Positions 36,701 to 43,589 of a stretch of DNA of 64,000 nt are shown here, in pieces. The translations under genes were made by a program, and so were the position numbers. The notes under the pieces were generated by a model. It saw only the letters and a program-made list of their open reading frames with translations, searched no databases and was not told the DNA's origin. The stretch lies in assembly GCA_963643465.1 (NCBI GenBank), contig CAVIJT010000006.1, forward strand, positions 1 to 64,000, written 5' to 3'. This DNA comes from CAG-411 sp963643465 (GTDB lineage: Bacteria > Bacillota > Clostridia > Lachnospirales > Lachnospiraceae). Positions within the stretch are counted from its first letter, which is position 1. Every line of letters starts with the position of its first letter.

Positions 36701-37809
36701 ACGGATTTATTGGCAGCATAATTTAAATTTACAGATGCAGGACTACCAAAACGAATGGATGATAGAACCTGGTTACCTGCAGAGTTATCTGTTACTGACA
36801 TATATTTTGTATAAGAATCAATGGAAAAATCCAAACCTACTGTATTTAAAATTTCTCCATATACATATAAATTGCCACCTGTTTTAGATTTGTAGTAGCT
36901 GGTTGCTTCTCCTAGTACATTTGGCCAGAAATCACTAGCATATTGTCCATCATCCGGAGTTTCAATATGTTTTGCCGCATCAAAACGGAAACCATCTACA
37001 CCACAATCAATACACTCGTCTAAATAGTCCGCTACATATCCCTGCACTCTGCTATCTGCTGTATTCAAATCCGGCATTCCCATACAGCCTTGGGTAAAAT
37101 GATAACGACTATCACTACTATGTACATACACACCATCATTTATATGCCAATAAGACTCATCGGTAAGCATTTCTTTGTTCCAATACTCTCCTACCTGAGG
37201 AGAAACATCGGACAAGGAATTTTTCCATCCGGTAATGTTACCCATATGATTTGCAACTACATCCACAATTACTTTAATTCCATATTGTTCTGCAGTCGCA
37301 CAAAGAGATTTTAATTCCTCCTTAGTTCCCATCCAACTGTTTCCATTGTCACACACATCAAAGGTAACCGGTTGATACACCTTCCACCAGTTTCCAGAAC
37401 CAGATTTCTTTGGCCATCCCACTGCTCCTCCAATTAAAGAATCGCCAGTTTCCGTAATGATTTCCCCAGTGTCCTCATCCTCGTAAGAATAATTGTAATC
37501 TTTTGGCTGCTGTGCAGGTGAAGTTTGTATCGCTGTATAACCACACTCTGCAATCAGAGGCAAATGTGCTTCTATGGTAGCATAAGACCAATTCCAGCAA
37601 TGCAAAATATTACTTCCCTGTATATCACTTTGCAATTCATAATTTCCAGCATCATTTTGTGTAGCATCTACCACAACTTCTTCTTCGGTAACTGCCGCTT
37701 TGCTCTCTGTCAAACTTCCAGTAGGCAAAATAGACACAGCCATTGCCATAGACATTCCTACTGCAAGCACACGACGTTTCCAGTGTTTCTTCATCTTACG
37801 TTCACTCAT
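33772..37809 (-). CDS. Secreted multidomain alpha-amylase (GH13) with CBM26-like starch-binding modules
   Basis: 1345 residues: signal peptide (about 1-39), GH13 catalytic domain (about 60-480) with DVVANHMGN (about 185), GFRFDAAKH with the Asp nucleophile (about 277), the acid/base Glu in YVYGEIL (about 320) and AESHDTYM (about 373), then a C-domain, two beta-sandwich repeats (about 565-730), a CBM26 module (about 731-820: VYFKNTKGWSKVYCYAWNG), a third related repeat (about 820-900), an MBG-like region, a Thr-rich linker (about 1095-1150) and two C-terminal PKD/Ig-like domains ending in a Lys-rich tail. It should release malto-oligosaccharides from starch outside the cell. No LPxTG motif or dockerin is seen. 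An AGGAGG-type site precedes the ATG. Confidence 0.92.
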   Translation of the reverse strand: MSERKMKKHWKRRVLAVGMSMAMAVSILPTGSLTESKAAVTEEEVVVDATQNDAGNYELQSDIQGSNILHCWNWSYATIEAHLPLIAECGYTAIQTSPAQQPKDYNYSYEDEDTGEIITETGDSLIGGAVGWPKKSGSGNWWKVYQPVTFDVCDNGNSWMGTKEELKSLCATAEQYGIKVIVDVVANHMGNITGWKNSLSDVSPQVGEYWNKEMLTDESYWHINDGVYVHSSDSRYHFTQGCMGMPDLNTADSRVQGYVADYLDECIDCGVDGFRFDAAKHIETPDDGQYASDFWPNVLGEATSYYKSKTGGNLYVYGEILNTVGLDFSIDSYTKYMSVTDNSAGNQVLSSIRFGSPASVNLNYAANKSVLWAESHDTYMNESSSLAPDVATVRTWAMVGNKKDAASLFFVRPYYSSQVLTNDQNDSFNNSFYNEPSARMGECSTYVWASKEVAAINHFNNRFASSADSTGTDGNIAYCKRGDGIILANFGEGYSSSCSISVSSHGLADGTYTDEVSGNTFKVSGGTLTGNMDSEYGIAVIYKNVMSNPTTKYPISVDKPQILATMGTGSIVGEKEITYTVKNATSATYSIDGATEKSFDGSVTLTIGTGLSVGDSCTVKITAKNDDGTVTQTYTYTISENKPILSISPEDGETFSDELDVTVTAENTEKATYKVGSGKEVEFTGIQTITIGEDMEDGEEVVVTVYGKSSNGKEDTISATYTKEELDTSTYVYFKNTKGWSKVYCYAWNGESDSNAGWPGAEMTLYDKENNIYALDIGTTYKNVIFNNNAEQTDDLAFGGLGYMYDMGTNEWSLYESVKPKIKASTGTGTIEKAIEVTYTVTDAESATYAVDGGKEVSFKDSVKLTVGEDLKDGEKQTVVITAINGNKTATKTFTYTMKASSEEDEEKTLSDVSVTNYEDMYDGEKHSMSVSAPTGSKVSYGTEKDNYSLEEAPSYEEPGEYTVYFKVTKDGYKDYTGKGTVTIYAAKVTTGDSEKNYTTFEGAAAYANISGSKATITLYADAKVTENITLNSDVTVTTKNGATLVIDKGTILQGGILAGKVENNGTLVNVTITEEAQVTGDGTIEEKEVEETATPTATTKVQVTASATVKETATPTASSQVNPSGKETPVPSNNANQADGQVTNAPTQTPIVSSGELTITSMSLNPALSQVAGKDVKVTVAVSGGVANYTFSMKVYDDSDKEVAAYAETVSNNRVVFNWTPKTTGNFRVEMTVTDAAGAKISSSKGIVIVAKKLTALSLKASKKTIKKGKRITFTAKASGGKKSYKYRFIVYNAAGKKVKSSGYKSKNTFVWKTTKKGTYKVTLTVKDATGSTATKTIKKIRVK

Positions 37810-37827
37810 GCCTTATCCTCCATTCCT

Positions 37828-37922
37828 ACATTACAAACGCCCCTTTCCCTCAAAAGAGAAAAGAGCGTTTTCCTTCGTCACTATCACTGTTTTATTATAG
37901 CATTTCTTCCATATATTCACAA
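37828..37922 (-). promoter_or_regulatory. Amylase promoter and leader hairpin
   Basis: Minus-strand -35 TTGTGA (37917-37922) and extended -10 TGCTATAAT (TATAAT 37894-37899), 17-nt spacing. The -35 overlaps the stop codon of the upstream hypothetical gene. In the leader a bulged hairpin (AAACGC..GCGTTT arms, about 37828-37872) may influence translation or attenuation. Confidence 0.65.
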
Positions 37923-38450
37923 CACTTTAAAGTCAAATTTTGCCCGAGTTGCCTGAATAGATTTGTGAATAGAATACTTGCGAAAATCTCCTTTTTGATA
38001 CTGCTCAATCAACCATCCAATGTCATATTTTTGTGCCAGTTCCTCTCCACTGATTCCCTCGGTAAGTGACCATTTCATAAGAAAATAGCCAAGCCAATAT
38101 GCTACCTCCATATATTCGGACTGTTCCAGCTCCAAATGAATCGGACGAATCTTTTGCCCTATCATTTCAGAATCAAAACTAGCTAAAATGTGATACGGTG
38201 ACTGACTATACATAGAAAAATTCCGTCCAAAATATCGAAACACATCACTTCTAATAAACTGTTTTACAAAAGGGATAAAATCATAACGGCACTCTACTGC
38301 GTATTGAAACGTATTTCCAATAATATGGGCAAAACCGTCATTTTCATATTCTATGTCCTTTCCCTCATAATCGTACTCATTGCGCACAATATGAATCCAT
38401 TGTTGAAAAGGTACTTCTATACTTCTCATGGTTCTCACATCCTTTTCCAT
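37917..38450 (-). CDS. Hypothetical protein, 177 residues
   Basis: I do not recognise this family. It is a soluble, mixed alpha/beta protein without signal peptide, membrane helix or obvious catalytic motif; the composition is rich in Tyr, Phe and Ile with segments such as HLELEQSEYMEVAYWLGYFLMKW. A GGAG site 8 nt before the ATG at 38450 supports the start. The downstream amylase promoter overlaps its stop codon. The neighbour upstream is an Rpn-type nuclease 69 nt away, on the same strand, so the two could be linked (inference only). Confidence 0.6.
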   Translation of the reverse strand: MEKDVRTMRSIEVPFQQWIHIVRNEYDYEGKDIEYENDGFAHIIGNTFQYAVECRYDFIPFVKQFIRSDVFRYFGRNFSMYSQSPYHILASFDSEMIGQKIRPIHLELEQSEYMEVAYWLGYFLMKWSLTEGISGEELAQKYDIGWLIEQYQKGDFRKYSIHKSIQATRAKFDFKVL

Positions 38451-38518
38451 TTGAAATACTCCAATTTAATCGGTATCCCTATTATTATAACACATTTGGG
38501 TATTAAACTACACTATAA

Positions 38519-39457
38519 CTACTTTAGTAATCCCTGTTCTTCCAGTATCCTTTTGTATTGCGCTAGTAATTCATTTTGCTTGGCCAGCTGTTCGTCTTTT
38601 TGTGATAACTGTTCGCTTTGTTGTGATAATTGTTCATCTTTTTGCGATAGTTGTTCGCTCTGTTGAAATAATTGTTCATCCTTTTGCGATATTTGTTCCT
38701 TCTGTAATGCAATTTCTTCTTGGTAAGCTGCAATTTTATTTTCTGTATCTTTTTCCACCATGCGTATATATTCGGCTTCATCAAATTCTCTGAATATCAA
38801 TCTTGCCACCTCCGCTTTATGCTTCAATAGAAGTTCTTTCATAATATCGTGTCTAATACAATACTCCATCGCCTTATCAATAGCAACCTCTAAATCATCG
38901 TGTTCCTTATATTCTTTTACTTTTCCCACAAAAGTTGTATAGTCCTTTAAATAACCACAACTCTTCATCAATTCCTGATTTTTCCCTACGTTCACATCTA
39001 GCAAGAGTGCCTCTACTTCCAAACAACCGGACTTTTCCTTATTTTCAAACGCATCACTTAATCGTAGTACACTTCGCTCCGGTATGGAGTCATCTCCATT
39101 GTAAAATACAACAAACCTAGGATTCGGAAGTTTGAGCAGTTTAGAACCATAAATATTATATCCCTTTTCTGTAACAAATTGCTGGAGCAAATCTGCAAAA
39201 TACAAAAGTCCCCGCAAGGGCATATTCGGATTATAAGTGCTTTGATGCTCGTACAAACACATATCCGAATCCAAAATAAATGATAGGTCGTTCTTCATTC
39301 TCATATAGATGAAGTCTTCCAATGTATTAATTTCCAACGCATTGGCATCTGTATAATCCGAATGATTCAGTGCATTGTAAAGTGACAACAACTTTTCTTT
39401 GTCTTTAAATACAAACTTGAATAATCTGTCCTTGTAAATTCGATTTCCTTTTGCCAT
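38519..39457 (-). CDS. Rpn family recombination-promoting nuclease with a C-terminal coiled-coil repeat
   Basis: About 312 residues. The N-terminal 230 resemble the Rpn/PD-(D/E)xK nuclease (formerly transposase_31-like) family: it begins KGNRIYKDRLFKFVFKDKEK and contains ILDSDMCLYEHQSTYNPNMP, where Asp, Glu and Gln fit the catalytic core. The C-terminal about 70 residues are near-perfect heptads of SQKDEQL/SQQSEQL type encoded by tandem DNA repeats (about 38590-38720). I chose the ATG at 39457 over 39484 because an AAAGGAAG site precedes it. Such proteins promote RecA-independent recombination; activity is not shown here. Confidence 0.8.
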   Translation of the reverse strand: MAKGNRIYKDRLFKFVFKDKEKLLSLYNALNHSDYTDANALEINTLEDFIYMRMKNDLSFILDSDMCLYEHQSTYNPNMPLRGLLYFADLLQQFVTEKGYNIYGSKLLKLPNPRFVVFYNGDDSIPERSVLRLSDAFENKEKSGCLEVEALLLDVNVGKNQELMKSCGYLKDYTTFVGKVKEYKEHDDLEVAIDKAMEYCIRHDIMKELLLKHKAEVARLIFREFDEAEYIRMVEKDTENKIAAYQEEIALQKEQISQKDEQLFQQSEQLSQKDEQLSQQSEQLSQKDEQLAKQNELLAQYKRILEEQGLLK

Positions 39458-39774
39458 ATAGTATCTTCCTTTCTTTGCAAACAAACTGCAACGGAAAGGA
39501 TGCTATAATAAACACTCATGTAGTCTGTTGCACCACCATAAATGAAGCTGAAGTGTTTACTAGCAGATGACATCTTCTCACCCAAAAACATAACTAATCG
39601 TTGTCTTTATTATAGCAAAATCCATTACAGTGTGTCTATATTTTCAATTAGGTAAACTGTGATATTCCGCAGAAACTACGAAAGAAATTTAGAATATTTG
39701 CAAGATATACAAATACGAATTTCAGTATAATACATGCTGAAAAGATATGCAAGAATAAAATCAAATTTTTAAGC
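39458..39774. other. Intergenic region upstream of the Rpn-type gene
   Basis: About 320 nt without a supported gene. It is AT-rich, contains several TATAAT-like sequences on both strands (for example near 39502-39513 and 39610-39616), and has no clear hairpin apart from the repeat that begins at 39775. Nothing else recognised. Confidence 0.4.
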
Positions 39775-39828
39775 AAAGCGTGCAAGCACGCAAGCAACAC
39801 TACACTTTTCCATATGCTTGCTCGCTTT
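39775..39828 (-). repeat. Hairpin repeat, copy 2, acting as probable terminator of the flavoprotein gene
   Basis: A 14-bp stem with one mismatch (39775-39788 with 39815-39828), followed on the minus strand by a T-rich run. The left arm is identical to the 31627-31640 copy and the loop is related, so terminator and dispersed repeat are the same element. Confidence 0.6.
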
Positions 39829-39836
39829 CTACTACA

Positions 39837-40376
39837 CTATTCAATAGATGCTCCCAGATCATAAGCCTCCTGCAATGCCGGATGCCCTTTTATATCCCCA
39901 ATTTCCTTTACTCCTTGGACAAGTACCATTCCGGCGTCTTTCATGTTGAAAAATTTCAAAACCATCTGATACTGTACCCTTATGGCATCAAACAATTCCG
40001 GAAGTGTTGCTGCACCAACCAAAAGCAAAGCCAATTTCTTAATGTGAAACTCATCTCGAATAGGATTATGTAATCGATCCACAATGGCTTTTAACTGCGC
40101 ACTGATGCCATAAAAATACGCTGGTGATGCCACCACCACCAAATCTGCATCTTTCAATTTATCATATATAATTCCCATATCATCCTGCTGTACACATTGA
40201 TGATTCTCTCTTGAAAAACAACAATTACAACCAGTGCATGGATTTACTTTATAATCCGCAACCGATACGACGCTGACCTCATTCTTTTCTTTTGCTCCCT
40301 CTACAAAGGATTGCGCCAACAACTCTGTATTTCCGTTTTTTCTAACATTACCTACTAATACTACAATATTGCTCAT
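39837..40376 (-). CDS. NAD(P)H-dependent FMN reductase/iron-sulphur flavoprotein family
   Basis: A 179-residue flavodoxin-fold protein. The FMN phosphate-binding loop NVRKNGNTELL (about residues 10-20) and the CTGCNCCF cysteine cluster (about 47-54, with a further Cys at about 61) fit the iron-sulphur flavoprotein/NADPH-dependent FMN reductase group; ASPAYFYGISAQLKAIVDR is the typical active-site segment. Probably a cytoplasmic redox carrier or quinone reductase. 40 nt from the exporter genes, same strand. Confidence 0.85.
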   Translation of the reverse strand: MSNIVVLVGNVRKNGNTELLAQSFVEGAKEKNEVSVVSVADYKVNPCTGCNCCFSRENHQCVQQDDMGIIYDKLKDADLVVVASPAYFYGISAQLKAIVDRLHNPIRDEFHIKKLALLLVGAATLPELFDAIRVQYQMVLKFFNMKDAGMVLVQGVKEIGDIKGHPALQEAYDLGASIE

Positions 40377-40416
40377 TTCATCTATCTCCTATCGTCAAAT
40401 ATTCCCTACCAACTCC

Positions 40417-40881
40417 TTATTTCCATTTTACCATATCCCCCCATTTTCTCCAACCTTTATACATACTTCTTCCACATAAAATGAGCAATTCTCCTACAAG
40501 AATTCCAAGAGCCATGGCACTCACCTGATAAATCAACAATTGAATATTTTCATTTGTCTCTGAAGATTTTGTTACCAAATCGCTCATGGCATAATATAAC
40601 GTAGCACCTGGAATAAAAGGAATTAAAATAGGAGTGGAATACAACAGCACAGGTCCTTTGGTAAATAGTGTGATGCCTTTTGAGAAAAGCACAACTAAAA
40701 TAGTAATCGCAAACAAGGCAGTGATAGCATTGCGAAAAATTTCACAATATTGCAAATAGCCATACCATGCTGCTCCACTTGTCAAAAAAATAATCCATAC
40801 TCTTTTTTTAGGCATGCCAAAAAGAATAGCAAATCCAGTAGCACCAAAGGCTGCTAATACAATCTCCTTTAACATCCTCAT
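40417..40881 (-). CDS. Threonine/serine exporter family protein, C-terminal half (ThrE-C/DUF3815)
   Basis: A 154-residue, four-helix integral membrane protein. Homologous to the C-terminal half of C. glutamicum ThrE, here encoded separately. It overlaps the N-terminal-half gene by 4 nt (ATGA), giving coupled translation. Functions only with its partner as an amino-acid (Thr/Ser/possibly Ala) exporter. Last gene of the AEP operon by spacing. Confidence 0.85.
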   Translation of the reverse strand: MRMLKEIVLAAFGATGFAILFGMPKKRVWIIFLTSGAAWYGYLQYCEIFRNAITALFAITILVVLFSKGITLFTKGPVLLYSTPILIPFIPGATLYYAMSDLVTKSSETNENIQLLIYQVSAMALGILVGELLILCGRSMYKGWRKWGDMVKWK

Positions 40882-41651
40882 CCCCCCATCATAGGTAATA
40901 AAATCAACGCAAATCCTATTGCTATGGCAACTGCCTGTATTAACGCATCCCCAAGGCGTAATAGCCCTGTTATCATTTCTCCACTAATCAAATCCTTTAA
41001 CGCATTTACGGTGGCAAGCCCCGGTATCAACAGCATAATATTGCCAATGATTACTTTATCCACTGCATCTGCCAGTCCAATCTGGTAGCTAAGCCATGCT
41101 ATAAATCCTCCAACTACAGAAGAAGTAACGTTTATGACAAACCGGTTAGACACTACTGTTTCTAAAGAAGTAAGGGTAAACTGAATAAAAATTCCACACA
41201 AAAAAGAGGCAACGCCGTCCTGTATCGTGCCACCAAAAAACCAAGTAAAAATCATAGAAATAGAACAAAAAATCCCATAAGTAACCAATGTTCCTTTCCA
41301 TTCATGTTCTCTTTTTGTAGCTTCATAAATCTCATTTCTAAATCGAAGAATTTCTTCTTTTGAAGGAGTATTTTCACAGATGTAACTACTTAATTGTTCT
41401 AACAATTCTATTTGGTAAAAGTTCGTATGGTACCTACATATCCGTTTCATTTGAGTGTAATGCTGCCCCTTAGAATCTGTAACCGATACTAAAATAGCTG
41501 AGGTGATAATAAAAACCTCCACCTCAGCCATTCCATAAGCACGACACATACGAGCAATCTGCTTTTCCGTTCTTCCTACTTCTGAACCTGAAATGAGTAA
41601 GTCGTATGCCACCATAAGGATTTGATCTACAATGTACTCCGTATCTTTCAT
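40878..41651 (-). CDS. Threonine/serine exporter family protein, N-terminal half (ThrE-N/DUF1212)
   Basis: 257 residues: a soluble N-terminal region of about 110 residues then five hydrophobic helices, as in the DUF1212 half of ThrE. Contains the ISGSEVGRTEKQIARMCRAYG segment typical of the family. It overlaps phnX by 4 nt (stop 41648 inside the start at 41651), so it is translationally tied to phosphonate degradation. Suggested role: exporting surplus amino acid, possibly alanine made by PhnW; this is inference. Confidence 0.85.
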   Translation of the reverse strand: MKDTEYIVDQILMVAYDLLISGSEVGRTEKQIARMCRAYGMAEVEVFIITSAILVSVTDSKGQHYTQMKRICRYHTNFYQIELLEQLSSYICENTPSKEEILRFRNEIYEATKREHEWKGTLVTYGIFCSISMIFTWFFGGTIQDGVASFLCGIFIQFTLTSLETVVSNRFVINVTSSVVGGFIAWLSYQIGLADAVDKVIIGNIMLLIPGLATVNALKDLISGEMITGLLRLGDALIQAVAIAIGFALILLPMMGG

Positions 41652-42430
41652 GACAACTGCTCAATCAATGCAGGTAACTCTGAAAAATTCCGAATGATAT
41701 AATCTGCACCAGCTTCTTTAAATTGCTTTTCCACGTCATTGCAAATCTTTTCTTTTTCATCATCCGAAAGAACCTCATACTGCTCCTCTGTCAAAGCCAT
41801 AATAGAGCTTCCTTCTACTACACCTACGGTGATCACACCTGCTGCCAAACCTTCTTTTATATCAGAAATGGTATCTCCAATTTTCATAACATTTTTTACA
41901 GAAGACACTTTTAAAGTCTGCAAATTTTTAAAAATCATATATGGATAAGGTCTTCCAAGGTTTTCTGTTGCATTTGGCGAGAACCAGCAATCCGGTTCGT
42001 ATCCATTTTCGGCTGCCTTTGGAGCAACAATTTCCATCATTTCATCGGTGTATCCAGTGGTAGAGCCAATCTTAATCTGGTTATCACGTAGCACTTTTAT
42101 TACATCTAACACATAAGGTTTTGGCTCAGCAAAATCTTTTAAGATTTTTAAAATCCCACTCTCACTTGCCTCATATACTTTGTCAATGTCCTCTTCTGTA
42201 AAATCTCTTCCATAAATCTTAATCCACTCTTGATGAATACGTTCCATATTCATCATCGTTTTAATATGATCTCGCTTCAACATTCCCATTGGTTTTCTGA
42301 CTTCCTCAACCGTAGGAGTAATGCCAAATTCCTCAAAAGCATGGATGAATGCCTGAACTGGAGCAAAACATCCAAAATCAACAGTAGTACCTGCCCAATC
42401 TAAAATTACTGCTTCTATTTTTGTATTCAT
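41648..42430 (-). CDS. phnX: Phosphonoacetaldehyde hydrolase (phosphonatase)
   Basis: A 260-residue HAD-superfamily enzyme that cleaves the C-P bond of phosphonoacetaldehyde to acetaldehyde and phosphate. The nucleophile motif ILDWAGTTVDFG gives Asp12, the Schiff-base Lys lies in GMLKRDHIKT (about residue 53), and IGDTISDIKEGLAAG carries the Mg-binding aspartates. Normal length. It begins 20 nt after phnW and overlaps the exporter gene. Confidence 0.95.
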   Translation of the reverse strand: MNTKIEAVILDWAGTTVDFGCFAPVQAFIHAFEEFGITPTVEEVRKPMGMLKRDHIKTMMNMERIHQEWIKIYGRDFTEEDIDKVYEASESGILKILKDFAEPKPYVLDVIKVLRDNQIKIGSTTGYTDEMMEIVAPKAAENGYEPDCWFSPNATENLGRPYPYMIFKNLQTLKVSSVKNVMKIGDTISDIKEGLAAGVITVGVVEGSSIMALTEEQYEVLSDDEKEKICNDVEKQFKEAGADYIIRNFSELPALIEQLS

Positions 42431-42450
42431 AAAAAAATCCTCCTGTCAAA

Positions 42451-43557
42451 TTAACTGCATTTCACACAACAAGTATTCATATATTCTTCAAACAAATCGC
42501 ACACTTTATCAATATCCTCTAAATAAATCTCACCAATATTTCCAATTCGGAAAGTTTCTGCATCCGTAACTTTTCCCGGATAAATGGCATATCCACGCTC
42601 TTTGATAAATTGATACATTTCTTCAAAACAAATATGACAATCATTTGGATAGAAGAAAGTAGTAATAATTGGTCCCTGATAGGTCGCATCAATATAGGTC
42701 TCAAATCCCATCTGCTTCATTCTTTGAATCAGTCTTTGATTATTTTCACGATACCGTTTTTCTCTTGCAGGAATTCCACCTTCCTGTTTTAATTCTCCCA
42801 ATGCTTTTGCAAACGCTAGTACAACATGTGTTGGGGAAGTAAATCTCCATTTTCCATCCTTATTCATCGTTACCCACTGGTCATATAAATCCAAAGAAAG
42901 ACTTTTACAATTTCCCTGACATTTCATGAGTGCATCTTTTCTACAAATGATATAAGAAAATCCCGGAACTCCCTGTATACATTTATTGGCACTACTAACA
43001 ATAAAGTCAATACCAATGCCTTTTACATCAATATCTACCCCTCCAAAAGAAGACATTCCGTCTACAATAAATGTCTTACCTGCCTCTTTTACGACTTTTC
43101 CCACAGACGCAATATCATTTAAAATACCAGAAGTTGTCTCACTGTGAATCATGCCGACATGAGTGATATTGGGGTATTCTTTCAAAATATTTTTCACTTT
43201 ATTTGCGTCTGGCACTTTATCATACTCTTCTTTATATACCATGCAGTTTTTTCCTGCCTGTTTTGCAATCTGCGCCATACGTTCTCCATAAGCACCATTG
43301 GTACAAATTAGAATCGTATCCTCAGCTCCTACAGAGCTGGTTACAACTGATTCGACACCAAACGTTCCGCTTCCCTGCATCAATACTACGGTATACTCAT
43401 CCTCATCTACATGCGCAAGTTCCAACAACTGACTGCGGATATCCTGCGTAATTCTTTTGTAATCCTCATCCCATGTACAATGATCAAAAAGCATCTCCTG
43501 TTTTACGGCTTCTGTTGTTGTTAAAGGTCCTGGTGTTAATAATTTATATGTGTTCAT
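42451..43557 (-). CDS. phnW: 2-aminoethylphosphonate-pyruvate transaminase
   Basis: About 368 residues, PLP-dependent fold type I. It converts AEP + pyruvate to phosphonoacetaldehyde + L-alanine. The N-terminal LLTPGPLTTTEAVKQEML and FDHCTWDEDY are PhnW signatures, and the PLP lysine lies in VSSANKCIQGVPGF (about 190). I took the ATG at 43557 (MNTYKLLTPG) because GAAAGGAAGAG precedes it; the longer frame from 43587 adds only 10 residues. Adjacent to the AEP transporter (32 nt) and phnX. Confidence 0.96.
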   Translation of the reverse strand: MNTYKLLTPGPLTTTEAVKQEMLFDHCTWDEDYKRITQDIRSQLLELAHVDEDEYTVVLMQGSGTFGVESVVTSSVGAEDTILICTNGAYGERMAQIAKQAGKNCMVYKEEYDKVPDANKVKNILKEYPNITHVGMIHSETTSGILNDIASVGKVVKEAGKTFIVDGMSSFGGVDIDVKGIGIDFIVSSANKCIQGVPGFSYIICRKDALMKCQGNCKSLSLDLYDQWVTMNKDGKWRFTSPTHVVLAFAKALGELKQEGGIPAREKRYRENNQRLIQRMKQMGFETYIDATYQGPIITTFFYPNDCHICFEEMYQFIKERGYAIYPGKVTDAETFRIGNIGEIYLEDIDKVCDLFEEYMNTCCVKCS

Positions 43558-43589
43558 GTTTCTCTTCCTTTCTCTTCTTTTAAACAAAT

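Noticed and set aside
38590..38720. Tandem repeats resembling a CRISPR or satellite
   Set aside because: They encode coiled-coil heptads of the Rpn-type protein in frame.
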